Positions 20,207 through 31,740 of a stretch of DNA of 64,000 bases are shown here, piece by piece; the stretch's first letter is position 1; each line of letters begins with the position of its first letter. The position numbers and the translations under genes were made by a program. The stretch is from positions 558,001-622,000 of the forward strand of contig PMSI01000001.1 of the NCBI GenBank assembly GCA_003168375.1, written 5' to 3'. The notes beneath the pieces are model-generated. The model saw only the letters and a program-made list of their open reading frames with translations, ran no database searches and was not told the origin of the DNA. Origin of the DNA: Vulcanimicrobiota bacterium (GTDB lineage Bacteria > Vulcanimicrobiota > Vulcanimicrobiia > Vulcanimicrobiales > Vulcanimicrobiaceae).

Positions 20207-20763
20207 TATCGCCAGACGGCGCTGAGCGGGACGACCGTCACGGTGCCCGTGACCGCACCGCTCCTGCTGACAAGGTACACGACCTTGCGCGCGTGCCATA
20301 CGGTACCGGGCGTGATCCCGCCGTCGAGCAGCCCCGTCGCGGCGCCCGAATCCGACAGACTTCGCGGCTGGCTGCACTCGTAGCCGATCGATTCGCTGCC
20401 GAACGCTTCGTGCGTCCCCGTCTGTGGGATGCACACGTCGCCGTCCTCCAGCTCGACGAGCCACGGCGCGATGCCGCCGCCGGTGAACGTCGCCTCGACC
20501 GGCAGCGGCTTGGTGAGCCGCAGCGCAAAGCCGCGGACTCCCATCGCGGGATTCACGTCGCAGACCACGTCGCCGCGCCGCTTGGGCGCGAAGCACGGGT
20601 CGTAAATCACGTTCCCAACCATGCAGCGGTACGCGTCGGTGCGGCTCGGCGCAGCGATCGAACGCGTCCAGCACGATCCCGACACGGCCGGGCCGGGCGG
20701 GACGATCGGCACGTAGGTCGTCACGCGGGTCGCGACGACGGCGAGAAGCAGAGCGTGGATCAC
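20206..20763 (-). CDS. Secreted protein of unknown function
   Basis: 185 aa. Short N-terminal signal-like stretch [14 protein letters not shown], then a Cys-containing mature region (GSCWTRS, YRCMVGN, YDPCFAP, VVCDVNP, GDVCIPQ, YECSQP), which suggests up to three disulfides outside the cytoplasm. It overlaps the selB stop by 4 nt and the PAS-phosphatase gene start, so it is in the middle of an operon. Not a recognised family. Confidence 0.55.
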   Translation of the reverse strand: MIHALLLAVVATRVTTYVPIVPPGPAVSGSCWTRSIAAPSRTDAYRCMVGNVIYDPCFAPKRRGDVVCDVNPAMGVRGFALRLTKPLPVEATFTGGGIAPWLVELEDGDVCIPQTGTHEAFGSESIGYECSQPRSLSDSGAATGLLDGGITPGTVWHARKVVYLVSRSGAVTGTVTVVPLSAVWR

Positions 20764-22640
20764 GACGCGACCGCGCGGCGGCGCAGCGCGCGCACGTCGC
20801 CGTCACGCACCGTCACGCCGGTCGCGTCGAACCACTCCATCAGCGGGACGGCGTACTTGCGCGTCGTCCCGACGGCGTCGCGGAAGCGCGCCATCGTGAT
20901 CGGCCCGTCGCGCCCGATCGCAAGCTCGAGCCGGCCGCGGATCTCGTCGACCTGCGTCCCGCGATAGACGTCGGCTCCGACCTTCACCAGCGCGCCGGTC
21001 GCGAGCAGCGTGTCGAACGCCTGTCCCAACCCCGCGATCTTCGTGCGGCGCAGCTCCGCCACGACGTCGTCGAGCGGTGCCGGGACGAGCGGCTGTGCCG
21101 GATCGAGCGGGACGACGCGCTCGAAGAACGCGCGCTGCTCGTCGCTGAGCCGCGCACGATGCGCCGGCGTCGCGTAGTAGCCGGCGCGCGCCGCGACGCG
21201 TCCCTCTTCCGCGTCGCTCGCCAGCAACCGCACCAGCAGTTGCTCGTCGAGCGCGAGCTCGCGCGCGAGCGCGAGCGAGGTCGTGCCGAGCGTCCACGGC
21301 GACTCGGCCTCGCGCCGTGCGAGCGTTTCCCCGATGCGCGCGGAGAGCGCGTCCGCTGCGGGGCCGTCGACGAAGGCGGCCGGCTTCTGCAGCCGCCGTG
21401 CCGCGCCGTGCGCGGCGAGCTCCGCGAGGATCTCGCTCGCGCGCTCCTCGCGCACGTTCGCGCGCGCGCCGAGCTCGGCGGCGGTCCGCGGCGCGAGCGC
21501 GGTCTCCGCCAGCGCCCGCACGATCGCATCGACGTCCGGCGCGACGTTCTCTTCCACGTCGCCGGAGTCGTGCGCCGCGACCGCTCCGGCATCGACGTTG
21601 CCGCCGCCGAGCAGCGTCTTGGGCGAGAGCGCGCGTACGACATAGGCTTCGCCCGGATACGCCGCCGTCGCGCGCCGCAAGTGGAGCGTCGCATCGACTG
21701 CGGCGCCGTCCTGCGGCGGCGCCGCATCGAACACCAGCGTGCCGAGGATCTCCGCCGCGCCGAGATAGGCCCGCACCGGCGTGCGCCGCCGCAGCGATGC
21801 CAGCGCCTGCGGCTGCGCGCGGAACCGCACTCGCAGCGACGCGCGCGCGGCGAACGCGTCGTCGGCGAGCACCGCGCCGCGCCGCAGCTCGGAGACGTCG
21901 ACGCCCGGCACGTTCACGGCGACGCGAGCGCCGCCGCCGACGGTGTCGCGCGACGCGCCGAAGACCTGCAGCGAACGAACGCGCACTTCGCGGCCGGGTG
22001 GATCGAGCCGCAGCGAGTCGCCGGCCCGCAGCGTCCCTTGCATCAGCGTTCCGGTCAGGATCGTTCCCCGGCCCGGCAGCGCGAAGACACGGTCGACCGG
22101 CAGGAACGCCGGCGCGTCCGCGGGTCGCGGCGGCAGCGCGACCAGCGCGTCGTGGATCGCCGCGCGCAGCGCCGGCATGCCGTCGCCGCTCACGGTGGAG
22201 ACGGCGATCGCCGGGGCGTCGCGCGCGATCGTGTCGCGGGTCGCCGCGCGCACCGCGGACTCCACCGCGGCGAGCTCGGCGTCGTCGACCAGATCGCGCT
22301 TCGTCAGCACGACGATCGCGCGCCGCACGTTGAGGAAATCGAGGATCGCGAGGTGCTCGACCGTCTGCGGCCGCACGCCTTCGTTCGCCGCGACGACGAG
22401 CAGCAGGAGCTCCATCCCGGCCGCGCCGGCGAGCATGTTGTGCACGAAGCGCTCGTGTCCCGGGACGTCCACGATCCCGGCCTCGACGCCGTCGTCGTAA
22501 CGCAGGTGCGCGAAGCCGAGATCGAGCGTCATGCCGCGCAGCCGCTCCTCGATCCAGCGGTCGGGATCGGTCCCGGTCAGCGCGCGGACGAGCGACGACT
22601 TCCCGTGGTCGACGTGCCCCGCAGTTCCAACGACGTGCAT
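20760..22640 (-). CDS. selB: Selenocysteine-specific elongation factor SelB
   Basis: 626 aa. EF-Tu-like GTPase that carries Sec-tRNA to UGA codons followed by a SECIS hairpin. G1 [14 protein letters not shown]3 [12 protein letters not shown] and G4 TKRD are present, followed by the SelB beta-barrel domains and C-terminal winged-helix repeats (DKR-type segments [42 protein letters not shown]). One nt separates it from selA. SelD and tRNA-Sec are not in the window. Confidence 0.95.
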   Translation of the reverse strand: MHVVGTAGHVDHGKSSLVRALTGTDPDRWIEERLRGMTLDLGFAHLRYDDGVEAGIVDVPGHERFVHNMLAGAAGMELLLLVVAANEGVRPQTVEHLAILDFLNVRRAIVVLTKRDLVDDAELAAVESAVRAATRDTIARDAPAIAVSTVSGDGMPALRAAIHDALVALPPRPADAPAFLPVDRVFALPGRGTILTGTLMQGTLRAGDSLRLDPPGREVRVRSLQVFGASRDTVGGGARVAVNVPGVDVSELRRGAVLADDAFAARASLRVRFRAQPQALASLRRRTPVRAYLGAAEILGTLVFDAAPPQDGAAVDATLHLRRATAAYPGEAYVVRALSPKTLLGGGNVDAGAVAAHDSGDVEENVAPDVDAIVRALAETALAPRTAAELGARANVREERASEILAELAAHGAARRLQKPAAFVDGPAADALSARIGETLARREAESPWTLGTTSLALARELALDEQLLVRLLASDAEEGRVAARAGYYATPAHRARLSDEQRAFFERVVPLDPAQPLVPAPLDDVVAELRRTKIAGLGQAFDTLLATGALVKVGADVYRGTQVDEIRGRLELAIGRDGPITMARFRDAVGTTRKYAVPLMEWFDATGVTVRDGDVRALRRRAVAS

Positions 22641-22641
22641 G

Positions 22642-24069
22642 CTAGCGAGCCGCTTCGAGCGCCGCCGTCAAGTCTCCGTCGCGCTCCGGCGGGATCGTGC
22701 GCAGGTCGATAAGCACGCGCTCGCCGTCGACCCGCGCGACCAGGGGCGGCGTTCCGCAGCGGAGCCGCGCCGAGGCGGCGTCGACCCGGCCGTCGCCCGG
22801 GCGCCAGGCGAGCGCGATCGATGCGACCGGCGCGAGCGGGAGCGTGCCGCCGCCGGCGTAGCCCTCGACCGGTTCGATCCGCAGATCGATCGTCGCGAGA
22901 CGCTGCCGGATCGTCTCGGCCCGCGCGCGCAGCGCGTCGACCGGCGCCGCAAGCATGCGGTAGAACGGAATCTGCTCCCGGGACGCCGGCTCGAGATGCA
23001 GCCGCAGCGTCGCACCCAGCGCGGCGAGCGTCGGCGTCCCGACGCGCAGCGCGCGCAGCAGCGGGTTCGCGCGCATGCGCCGGATCGGCGCGGTTCGTCC
23101 GACGACGATCCCCGCTTGCGGTCCGCCGAGCAGCTTGTCGCCGGAGAACGCGACCAGGTCGATCCCGTCCGCGACCGCTTCGCGCGCGGTGCGTTCGTGC
23201 GGAAGGCCGTACTCGCGCAGATCGGTGAGCGCGCCGCTGCCGAGATCTTCGGCGACCGGGATCCCGGCGCGGCGGCCCAGCGCGACCAGCTCGGCGGCCG
23301 AGACGTCTTCGGTGAAGCCTTCGATGCGGTAGTTCGACGGGTGCGCGCGAAAGAGCAGCGCGGTGCGTGGCGAGAGCGCGCGCGCGTAGTCGTCGATGCG
23401 CACCTTGTTCGTCGCGCCGACCTCGATCAGCGTCGCGCCGCTGCGCGCGAGAACGTCCGGCAGCCGGAAGCCACCGCCGATTTCGATCAGCTGGCTGCGC
23501 GCGACGATCACCTCGCGGGGCGAGCCGTCGACACCACGCGCTAGCGTGTCGAGCACGAGCAGCACCGCGGCCGCGCAGTTGTTGACGACGAGCGCATCCT
23601 CGGCGCCGGTGGCAGCGCGCAACAGTGCGCCAAGACGGTCATAGCGCGAGCCGCGCGTCCCGGTCTCGAGATCGTACTCGACGTTCGACGCGCCGCCGGC
23701 GGTCTCGACGATCGCGTCGAGCGCTGCGCGCGCGAGCGGCGCGCGGCCGAGGTTGGTGTGCAGCAGGATCCCGGTACCGTTCAGCACGCCGGTGAGGCCG
23801 CGGCGCGACTCGGCGGCCAGCCGCGTCACGACGTCGTCGAGCAGCGCGTCGGCAGCCGGCGTCTCGTGAGCCGCGCGCGCCGCGTCGAGCGCGGCGACGG
23901 CGTGCTGTTTCACCGCGGGCTGGCCGAGAAGCGCAACGAACCGCGCAACGCGCGGTTCGTCGAGGATTCGGTGAACGGCCGGGAGGCCGCGGCGCTCAGG
24001 CAGCGATCTAGGCTGCGGCCAGATGCTTGTCGAGCATCTGACGGATCGTCTGCTCCGGGACGAAGCCAA
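22642..24069 (-). CDS. selA: L-seryl-tRNA(Sec) selenium transferase SelA
   Basis: PLP enzyme converting Ser-tRNA(Sec) to Sec-tRNA(Sec). [19 protein letters not shown], the [11 protein letters not shown] segment and the PLP-lysine motif [13 protein letters not shown] are present. The C-terminal [11 protein letters not shown] tail is typical. The start is uncertain: the first ATG is at 24069, inside trxA, but family proteins begin shortly before [11 protein letters not shown], which fits a CTG at 24003 directly after the trxA stop (454 aa). I give the outer limit. Operon with selB and trxA. Confidence 0.9.
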   Translation of the reverse strand: MASSRSRRSVRCSTSIWPQPRSLPERRGLPAVHRILDEPRVARFVALLGQPAVKQHAVAALDAARAAHETPAADALLDDVVTRLAAESRRGLTGVLNGTGILLHTNLGRAPLARAALDAIVETAGGASNVEYDLETGTRGSRYDRLGALLRAATGAEDALVVNNCAAAVLLVLDTLARGVDGSPREVIVARSQLIEIGGGFRLPDVLARSGATLIEVGATNKVRIDDYARALSPRTALLFRAHPSNYRIEGFTEDVSAAELVALGRRAGIPVAEDLGSGALTDLREYGLPHERTAREAVADGIDLVAFSGDKLLGGPQAGIVVGRTAPIRRMRANPLLRALRVGTPTLAALGATLRLHLEPASREQIPFYRMLAAPVDALRARAETIRQRLATIDLRIEPVEGYAGGGTLPLAPVASIALAWRPGDGRVDAASARLRCGTPPLVARVDGERVLIDLRTIPPERDGDLTAALEAAR

Positions 24070-24340
24070 CGATGCGATCGACGGCCTGTCCGCCCTTGAA
24101 GAGGATGAGGCAGGGGATCCCGGAGATGCCGTACTGCCCGGCGACCGACGGGTTCTCGTCGGTGTTCATCTTCACGAAGCTGACGCGGTCGCCGAGCAGT
24201 CCGGCCACCTTCTCGACGACGGGCGAGAGCATGCGGCACGGACCGCACCAGGGGGCCCAGAAATCGACCAGGACAGGCTTGTCGGAGCCGAGCACTGCGG
24301 TCGGGAAGGTGCTCTGCGTGACGTCGGGGAGTGCGCTCAT
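24008..24340 (-). CDS. trxA: Thioredoxin
   Basis: 110 aa from ATG 24340. Disulfide reductase with the standard active site [10 protein letters not shown] (WCGPC), the cis-Pro loop SGIPCLILF and the GFVPEQTI C-terminal helix. An extra Cys sits directly after the cis-proline. It ends within the N-terminal frame of selA, so it is probably the first gene of a trxA-selA-selB-secreted protein run; thioredoxin commonly reduces selenium compounds and selenoenzymes. Confidence 0.93.
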   Translation of the reverse strand: MSALPDVTQSTFPTAVLGSDKPVLVDFWAPWCGPCRMLSPVVEKVAGLLGDRVSFVKMNTDENPSVAGQYGISGIPCLILFKGGQAVDRIVGFVPEQTIRQMLDKHLAAA

Positions 24341-24413
24341 ACGGGTACAACGACCCGCCCCCCACAGCGACGGTTTCGGCGCCGACCCCGTCGAAGGCCC
24401 CTCCACTTTGCGC

Positions 24414-25166
24414 TTGGTTCCTGTCATCCTGAGCCTGTCGAAGGGCGCCGCCGCGCTCCTGCTGGCCGCCGCCGCGCCGGCAGCCGCCGCCCCGCTCGGC
24501 CCGGCACCGACCGCGGTGCTGGTCGTGGCGGACGTCGGCGAGAACGCGCGCCGCTCGATGCCGGCCGCGCTGTGGCGCAAGCTCGCCGCCGACTACGTCG
24601 GCCGCTCCGCGAGCGCCGAAGACGGGACGGCGCTGCCGGACGACGCGCGCTGCCGCAGCGCCAACGCGCAATACGCGGTGCTCGCAACCTTCGACCGTGC
24701 AACCCGTCTGCCCGGGCTGGCGCAGGACACCGATCGCGCGTACGGCATCGCGCGGTTCACCGTACGCAACTGTGTGACCGGCACGGTCTCACCGACCAAG
24801 ACGGTGCGGGTCGAGAGCGAGCCGCTCTCGACGTCGGACCGCCGCGAAGACGAACTCCCCGCGGCGGCCTGGGAACGTGCGGTGCGCGCGACGCTGGCCC
24901 GCGAGCCGCTGCTGCTGACCCCCGTCGTACACGAACCGCCGGCCGCGACCGCCCGCGTGATCAGAGTCGACAGCGACCTGGTCGTCCTCCAGATCAGCGG
25001 CAGCGTCTCGATGAACCAGGTCCTGCGCGACATCGCCGACGGGAGCGGGAAGCTGCATGCCCCGTTCGAGATGGTCGTCGTCGAACTGGCCGGCAAGTAC
25101 GTCGTGGCGCACATCACCGGCAATCACGCCGCCCGCGTCGGCGACTACGTCGAGGCGGCGCAATAG
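24414..25166 (+). CDS. Secreted protein of unknown function with Ala-rich signal peptide
   Basis: About 250 aa if the TTG at 24414 is the start (TTG 24408 also possible). The first residues [10 protein letters not shown] are encoded by a dispersed repeat and lead into an Ala/Leu-rich signal peptide ending in AAAAPLG. The mature part has [29 protein letters not shown] and repeated beta-strand-like segments. The C-terminal half ends in [14 protein letters not shown]...AARVGDYVE. It is convergent with gyrA, the stops 2 nt apart. No family recognised. Confidence 0.6.
   Translation: MVPVILSLSKGAAALLLAAAAPAAAAPLGPAPTAVLVVADVGENARRSMPAALWRKLAADYVGRSASAEDGTALPDDARCRSANAQYAVLATFDRATRLPGLAQDTDRAYGIARFTVRNCVTGTVSPTKTVRVESEPLSTSDRREDELPAAAWERAVRATLAREPLLLTPVVHEPPAATARVIRVDSDLVVLQISGSVSMNQVLRDIADGSGKLHAPFEMVVVELAGKYVVAHITGNHAARVGDYVEAAQ
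24423..24445 (+). repeat. Dispersed short repeat, copy 2
   Basis: Core CCTGAGCCTGTCGAAGG preceded by GTCAT, the fullest copy in the window. It encodes part of the signal-peptide region of the gene starting at 24414. Similar GTCATCCTGAG-type repeats are scattered in many high-GC bacterial genomes. Confidence 0.8.
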
Positions 25167-25167
25167 T

Positions 25168-27768
<2,601 letters not shown>

Positions 27769-27784
27769 GGGTTCTTTCTACTGT

Positions 27785-27979
27785 CTAAGGTCGTGATGGC
27801 TCGGGTTCGGCGCGCTCGGCGAGCTCGTCCGCGTCGTTCCCGAGCGCGGCCTGGGCGAGCACCGCGTGCTCTCGCAGCGCGGCAAGGTGGGCGTCGTACT
27901 GCGCGTCGAGTTCCGCCAGATGCCTCGCTGCCCTCGCTGACGGATCGGACACCAGGGTCGCCGGTGGGTTCGCGGTCAC
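27785..27979 (-). CDS. Small hydrophilic protein
   Basis: 64 aa, GTG start overlapping the upstream stop (GTGA). Composed of Ala, Glu, Leu and His and likely one amphipathic helix (ARHLAELDAQYDAHLAALREHAVLA). Lies between a small membrane protein and gyrA with a 16-nt gap. No recognised family. Confidence 0.45.
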   Translation of the reverse strand: MTANPPATLVSDPSARAARHLAELDAQYDAHLAALREHAVLAQAALGNDADELAERAEPEPSRP

Positions 27980-28200
27980 CTGGCTGCGGGGTCGCGTTGC
28001 TTGAAGAACGCGCCGACGAGGAACCCGACGATCCCGCCGACGATCGCCCCGACGAGCGCGATGAGCAGGAGCTTGCTGCCGAATCCACCGCCGACGTGAT
28101 CGAGCGAGAAGAAGCGGAAGAACAGGATCGATCCCTCGAAGGCCGCAGCGACCACCGAACAGACGGCCCCGGCGATAATCCCGACGAGGACGTCATTCAT
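27976..28200 (-). CDS. Small membrane protein with two transmembrane segments
   Basis: 74 aa from ATG 28200. Two hydrophobic segments: IIAGAVCSVVAAAF near the N-terminus and LLLIALVGAIVGGIVGFLVGAFF near the C-terminus, glycine-rich as in small-residue packed helices. It is divergent from tsaE with about 23 nt between the proposed starts. Function unknown. Confidence 0.55.
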   Translation of the reverse strand: MNDVLVGIIAGAVCSVVAAAFEGSILFFRFFSLDHVGGGFGSKLLLIALVGAIVGGIVGFLVGAFFKQRDPAAR

Positions 28201-28223
28201 GCGCAAGAGCACCAAACGCTATT

Positions 28224-28664
28224 CTGAACCCGACGGATGACGTCCTCGACGATCGCAGCGCGTTCGACGCCTGCGCTCGCGCTTTCGCTCGCTCGCTGCG
28301 GCCGGGCGACGTCGTCGCGCTGCGGGGAGCGCTTGGTGCGGGCAAGACCACCTTCGTGCGCGGCGTCGTCGCGGAACTGCATGGGTCGGACGAGGCCGTG
28401 AGCAGCCCGACCTTCGTGTTCCGCCAGCGCTACGACGCCCCGGAAGCGGGCACGCCGGCGATCGAGCACGTCGACCTCTACCGGATCGACGACCCCGCCG
28501 AGCTCCCCGATCTCGCGCTCGACGAGGCGTTCGGCCCGGACTCGATCGCGCTGGTGGAATGGCCCGATCGCGCCGAGGACTGGCTCCCCGCCGGCCGGAT
28601 CGAGGTGACGATCGAAGGGCTCGGCGAGGGCCCGCGCACGGTCCGGATCGCGCGCCCCGCGTGA
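28224..28664 (+). CDS. tsaE: tRNA threonylcarbamoyladenosine biosynthesis ATPase TsaE
   Basis: 146 aa if started at CTG 28224. ATPase partner of TsaB/TsaD in t6A37 formation. Walker A GALGAGKTTFVRG, then SSPTFVFRQRY, HVDLYRIDDPAELPDL, IALVEWPDRAEDWLP and the C-terminal IEGLGEGPRTVRI, all typical. The first usual start codon (GTG 28356) would cut after the P-loop, so the real start must be upstream; the frame has no ATG/GTG/TTG there back to the divergent gene. CTG 28224 gives the right length. Stop overlaps tsaB. Confidence 0.88.
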   Translation: MNPTDDVLDDRSAFDACARAFARSLRPGDVVALRGALGAGKTTFVRGVVAELHGSDEAVSSPTFVFRQRYDAPEAGTPAIEHVDLYRIDDPAELPDLALDEAFGPDSIALVEWPDRAEDWLPAGRIEVTIEGLGEGPRTVRIARPA

Positions 28665-29314
28665 AGATCCTCGCCCTCGATGCCGCTTTGGGCGGCTTTT
28701 CGGCCGCGGTCGACGACGGCGGCGCCTATCCGACGGCGGTCCGGACCGGGCGGCAGGACGCGCTGGAGCGCGGCCTCGCCTGCATCGAGATGCTGCTCGA
28801 TACCGCCGGCCTGCGGCTGCGCGAGCTGGACCGGCTGGCGGTCGGAATCGGGCCCGGCTCGTTCACCGGCGTGCGGATCGCGATCGCCTATGCGAAGTCG
28901 CTCGCCTATGGCGCGGGCATCCCGCTGGTCGGGGTCTCCTCGTACGACGCGCTCGAGCCGGAGGCCGCGCCGCTCCCGGTGCTGACCGTCGTCCGCGGCC
29001 GGCGCGGCGTGATCTGCGCGCGGCTCCGCGACGGCTCCGCGCCGACCACGGCGTGCGGCCCGGTCGCCGCCACGCTCGAGCGGCTGTTGCCGGGGGAGCC
29101 GGGCTTGCTGCACATCGCCGGGAATACGGAGGACGTGCTCTCGGAGATCGCCGAACGCGGCTGGACCGTGCGCGTGCTCCCGCCCCGGGCGGACGTCCCT
29201 GCCGTCGCGATCGCCCAGCTCGCCCGCACCCGGGTCCCGAGCCCGTCGCCGCACGCCCTCGCCCCCGACTACGGCGAGTCGCCCGCGGTCACGGTGCCCA
29301 AGATGCGCACGTGA
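28661..29314 (+). CDS. tsaB: tRNA threonylcarbamoyladenosine biosynthesis protein TsaB
   Basis: 217 aa, GTG start overlapping tsaE. ASKHA-fold scaffold for TsaD. It has ILALDAALGGFSAAV at the N-terminus and the highly conserved GIGPGSFTGVRIAIAYAKSLAYG. The C-terminal half is shorter and less conserved, as usual. tsaE-tsaB-rimI is a classic arrangement; tsaD is not in the window. Confidence 0.93.
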   Translation: MKILALDAALGGFSAAVDDGGAYPTAVRTGRQDALERGLACIEMLLDTAGLRLRELDRLAVGIGPGSFTGVRIAIAYAKSLAYGAGIPLVGVSSYDALEPEAAPLPVLTVVRGRRGVICARLRDGSAPTTACGPVAATLERLLPGEPGLLHIAGNTEDVLSEIAERGWTVRVLPPRADVPAVAIAQLARTRVPSPSPHALAPDYGESPAVTVPKMRT

Positions 29315-29871
29315 AGGCGGAACTGTTTCCCGCGGGATCGGGTTCGCCGCGGGACCTGCAGATCGACGTGATGGCGCAAGGCGATCTGCCCGCGGTGCTT
29401 CGCATCGAAGGGGTATCGTTCAGCACGTCGTGGCCGGCGAACGCGTTCTCGAACGAGATCCGCGACAACAAGCTCGCCCACTACTTCGTCGGCCGGCTCG
29501 ACGGCGAGATCGTCGCGTACGGCGGGATCTGGGTGATCCTCGAGGACTCGCACATCACCACCATCGCCGTGCATCCTGATTTCCGCGGGCGGCGGCTCGG
29601 CGAAGTGATGCTCCTCAAATTGCTCGGCGAGGCGATCGCGCAAGGCGCGTCGTGGATCACGCTCGAGGTGCGCGAGTCGAACGACGTCGCGCAGAAGCTG
29701 TACCGCAAGTACGGGTTCACCACGGTCTCGACGCGGCGCGGCTATTACAGCGACAACGGCGAGAACGCGCTCGTGATGTGGGCCGGCAACTTGAAAGGCG
29801 AGCTCTACGGCGCGCGCTTGCGCGTACTGCGCGCGACGCTCGACACCGACCCTTCGCCACGCTCAGGATGA
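29311..29871 (+). CDS. rimI: Ribosomal-protein-S18-alanine N-acetyltransferase-type GNAT
   Basis: 186 aa, GTG start overlapping tsaB by 4 nt. GNAT fold: FSTSWPANAFSNEI, AYGGIWVILEDSHITTIAVHPDFRGRRLGEVML (acetyl-CoA loop), LEVRESNDVAQKLYRKYGF and RRGYYSDNGENALVMW, which is the RimI pattern. The last residues (DTDPSPRSG) are encoded by a copy of the dispersed repeat in reverse orientation. RimI next to tsaB/tsaE is conserved in many bacteria. Confidence 0.9.
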   Translation: MKAELFPAGSGSPRDLQIDVMAQGDLPAVLRIEGVSFSTSWPANAFSNEIRDNKLAHYFVGRLDGEIVAYGGIWVILEDSHITTIAVHPDFRGRRLGEVMLLKLLGEAIAQGASWITLEVRESNDVAQKLYRKYGFTTVSTRRGYYSDNGENALVMWAGNLKGELYGARLRVLRATLDTDPSPRSG

Positions 29872-29872
29872 C
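29850..29872 (-). repeat. Dispersed short repeat, copy 3
   Basis: On the minus strand reads GTCATCCTGAGC followed by GTGGCGAAGGG, differing from copy 2 at two central positions. It forms the 3' end of rimI and supplies its stop codon region. Confidence 0.75.
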
Positions 29873-29896
29873 GTTGCCTTCGATGGGTCCAGCGTC

Positions 29897-30598
29897 TTGA
29901 TCTCGCCGCCGGCCGTCGACGTGCTCCACCGTCCGATCGCCGCGCTGGTTCGCGCCTATGGTGCGCCCGCGTCGGTTGCGACGCGCGACGACGGGCAGCA
30001 CGTCGTCTTCGGCGACGCGACCGCAAGCGTCTCGGCGATCGTCGACGACGATGCGACGATCCACGCGGTCGACCTCGTTTTCCCGGCCGGAACGCGCTTT
30101 TCGATCGAACTGGAAGGCAAGACGCATACCTTCACGTTCGGCACGACGACCTCGCTGGGAGCCCGCGACGAGCTGGCAACGGACGCGGAGACCGAAGGCG
30201 CGAACTTCCGCGTGTTCCGCCGCACCGCTGGGTCTGGGCTGGTGCTCGTCTTCGAACCGAAGACCGCGCTGCTCACGCACGTCGTCATCGGCGACCGCGC
30301 GACGCTGCTGCGGCTCGGGTATCTGACCGATCCGACGCCGATTCAAAACCGGTTTCCGTTCGCGGCGCCGGTGCTCAAACACACCGCCGTACCGGACGGC
30401 AGCGGCGACCACGCCACGGTGCTGCGGATCGATCTGGATCGCGGCGGCCGCGTGAAGAGCGTCGCGGTGATCGTCGCGAGCGACGACGCCGCCTTCGATC
30501 AGCAGCTCGTCACGCGGCTGGCGAGCGATGCGTACGCGCCGGCGAAACTCGGTGGCCGCTCGATCGGCGCGAGCGTGTTCCGCGAGGTGCGGCACTGA
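29897..30598 (+). CDS. Protein with TonB-like C-terminal region
   Basis: 233 aa with TTG start at 29897. No signal peptide or membrane helix is seen at the N-terminus. The first part is rich in beta-strand-like segments; the last 70 residues (VLRIDLDRGGRVKSVAVIVASDDAAFDQQLVTRLASDAYAPAKLGG) resemble the TonB C-terminal domain fold (energy-transducer type). It sits inside the tsa-rsfS gene run. Role unknown. Confidence 0.55.
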   Translation: MISPPAVDVLHRPIAALVRAYGAPASVATRDDGQHVVFGDATASVSAIVDDDATIHAVDLVFPAGTRFSIELEGKTHTFTFGTTTSLGARDELATDAETEGANFRVFRRTAGSGLVLVFEPKTALLTHVVIGDRATLLRLGYLTDPTPIQNRFPFAAPVLKHTAVPDGSGDHATVLRIDLDRGGRVKSVAVIVASDDAAFDQQLVTRLASDAYAPAKLGGRSIGASVFREVRH

Positions 30599-30612
30599 AC
30601 GCCGCGCGCGAC

Positions 30613-31221
30613 GTGTTTCCGCACGACGGGGTCGGCTTCGTCCGGGTCGCACACCGCGTGCGCGCCGAGCTCGACCAAGCGCACCGCTACGCGCACGTCG
30701 TGCGGGTGGCTCGGTTCGCGGAACGCCTGGGTCGCGCCCATCGGGTCGACACGCGGCGCGCGCGCATCGCCGGGATGCTGCACGATCTCGCCCGCCTGTA
30801 TTCGGCGGAGTGCTTGCTCGAGGAATGCGCCGCGCGCGGGCTGCCGGTCGACGCGTTCGAGCGCGCCCACCCGATCGTGCTTCACGCGCGCGTCGGCGCC
30901 GAGCTGGCGCGCGAACGCTTCGGGGTCGACGACGAGAGCGTGCTTTCAGCGATCCGCAAACACACGCTGGCCGACGCGGTCATGAGTCCGCTGGACGCGG
31001 TCGTCTATCTCGCCGACGGCATCGAGCCGGGGCGCGCCTTCGACGGCCGCGCGGCGCTGGAGGCGCTGGCGTTCCGCGATCTCGACGCCGCGATGCGTGC
31101 GGCGCTCGCCTCGTCGATCGCCTACTTGCGTGCCCGCGGCCTGGCGATCTCGCCCCACACGCTCGCCGCAGCCGAACACTACGGTATCACCGATCCATCG
31201 GAGGAACGACACCCTGCCTGA
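30613..31221 (+). CDS. yqeK: HD-domain hydrolase of the YqeK family
   Basis: 202 aa, GTG start. Metal-dependent HD phosphohydrolase; YqeK proteins split diadenosine tetraphosphate symmetrically. Motifs: RYAHVVRVARFAERL (H...), AGMLHDLARLY (HD), HARVGAELARERFGV and IRKHTLADAVMSPLDAVVYLADGIEPGR (late H and D). The pairing with rsfS directly downstream is the standard yqeK-rsfS order. Stop overlaps the rsfS start region. Confidence 0.9.
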   Translation: MFPHDGVGFVRVAHRVRAELDQAHRYAHVVRVARFAERLGRAHRVDTRRARIAGMLHDLARLYSAECLLEECAARGLPVDAFERAHPIVLHARVGAELARERFGVDDESVLSAIRKHTLADAVMSPLDAVVYLADGIEPGRAFDGRAALEALAFRDLDAAMRAALASSIAYLRARGLAISPHTLAAAEHYGITDPSEERHPA

Positions 31222-31558
31222 ACTCGATCTCGTCGCGCTCGTACTCGAAGCCGCGGAGGACAAGAAAGCCGAGGACATCGCCGTCCTCGACCTCGCCGGA
31301 CGCACCATCGTCGCCGATTCGTTCGTCATCGTGACCGGGCGCTCGGTGATCCAGACGCGCTCGATCGCCGACGCGATCGTCGAGAAAGCCGCGGAGGCGG
31401 GGCTGCGCAGCCGTACCGAGGGCCACGCCGACGGGGGGTGGATCCTGATCGACCTCGGCCACGTCGTCGCCCACGTCTTCACACCCGATCAGCGCCAGTT
31501 CTACAACCTCGAACGGCTTTGGGGGCGGGTCGCCGAAGCCCGCGCCGAAGCTCAATGA
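31214..31558 (+). CDS. rsfS: Ribosomal silencing factor RsfS
   Basis: 114 aa from a proposed CTG at 31214. Binds ribosomal protein uL14 and keeps the subunits apart in starvation. DKKAEDIAVLDLAGRTIVADSFVIVTG, QTRSIADAIVEKA, GHADGGWILIDLGHVVAHVFTPDQRQFYNLERLWG are diagnostic. GGAGGAA at 31200-31206 is 7 nt before the CTG, while the only upstream starts in frame lie deep in yqeK and would add a meaningless tail. Overlaps yqeK by 8 nt and the next gene by 4. Confidence 0.92.
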   Translation: MPELDLVALVLEAAEDKKAEDIAVLDLAGRTIVADSFVIVTGRSVIQTRSIADAIVEKAAEAGLRSRTEGHADGGWILIDLGHVVAHVFTPDQRQFYNLERLWGRVAEARAEAQ

Positions 31559-31680
31559 GAAACTCGCGCCGGCGGCGGCCCATCGGGAAGCTCCTGTTGA
31601 AGGGGTTCGTCTGGGTTCTGCTGGCGGTTTTCGTGTTGACCTCGGTCGGCGTTGCGCTGGTCGTAACCGCCGCCCGCTGA
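31555..31680 (+). CDS. Very small single-span membrane protein
   Basis: 41 aa. The ATG overlaps the rsfS stop (ATGA). Arg-rich N-terminus MRNSRRRRPIGK, then one hydrophobic helix (GFVWVLLAVFVLTSVGVALVV), so it should be an N-in membrane peptide. Tight coupling to rsfS supports it being real. No function can be assigned. Confidence 0.5.
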   Translation: MRNSRRRRPIGKLLLKGFVWVLLAVFVLTSVGVALVVTAAR

Positions 31681-31740
31681 CAGAGGGGCCGCAACTTCCC
31701 GGCTGGGCCGGGGTACTCAGGCACCGGAGGACTCCACCGC

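Noticed and set aside
21159-22712. 517-aa open frame antisense to selB
   Set aside because: Arg-rich low-complexity shadow; selB motifs on the other strand are complete.
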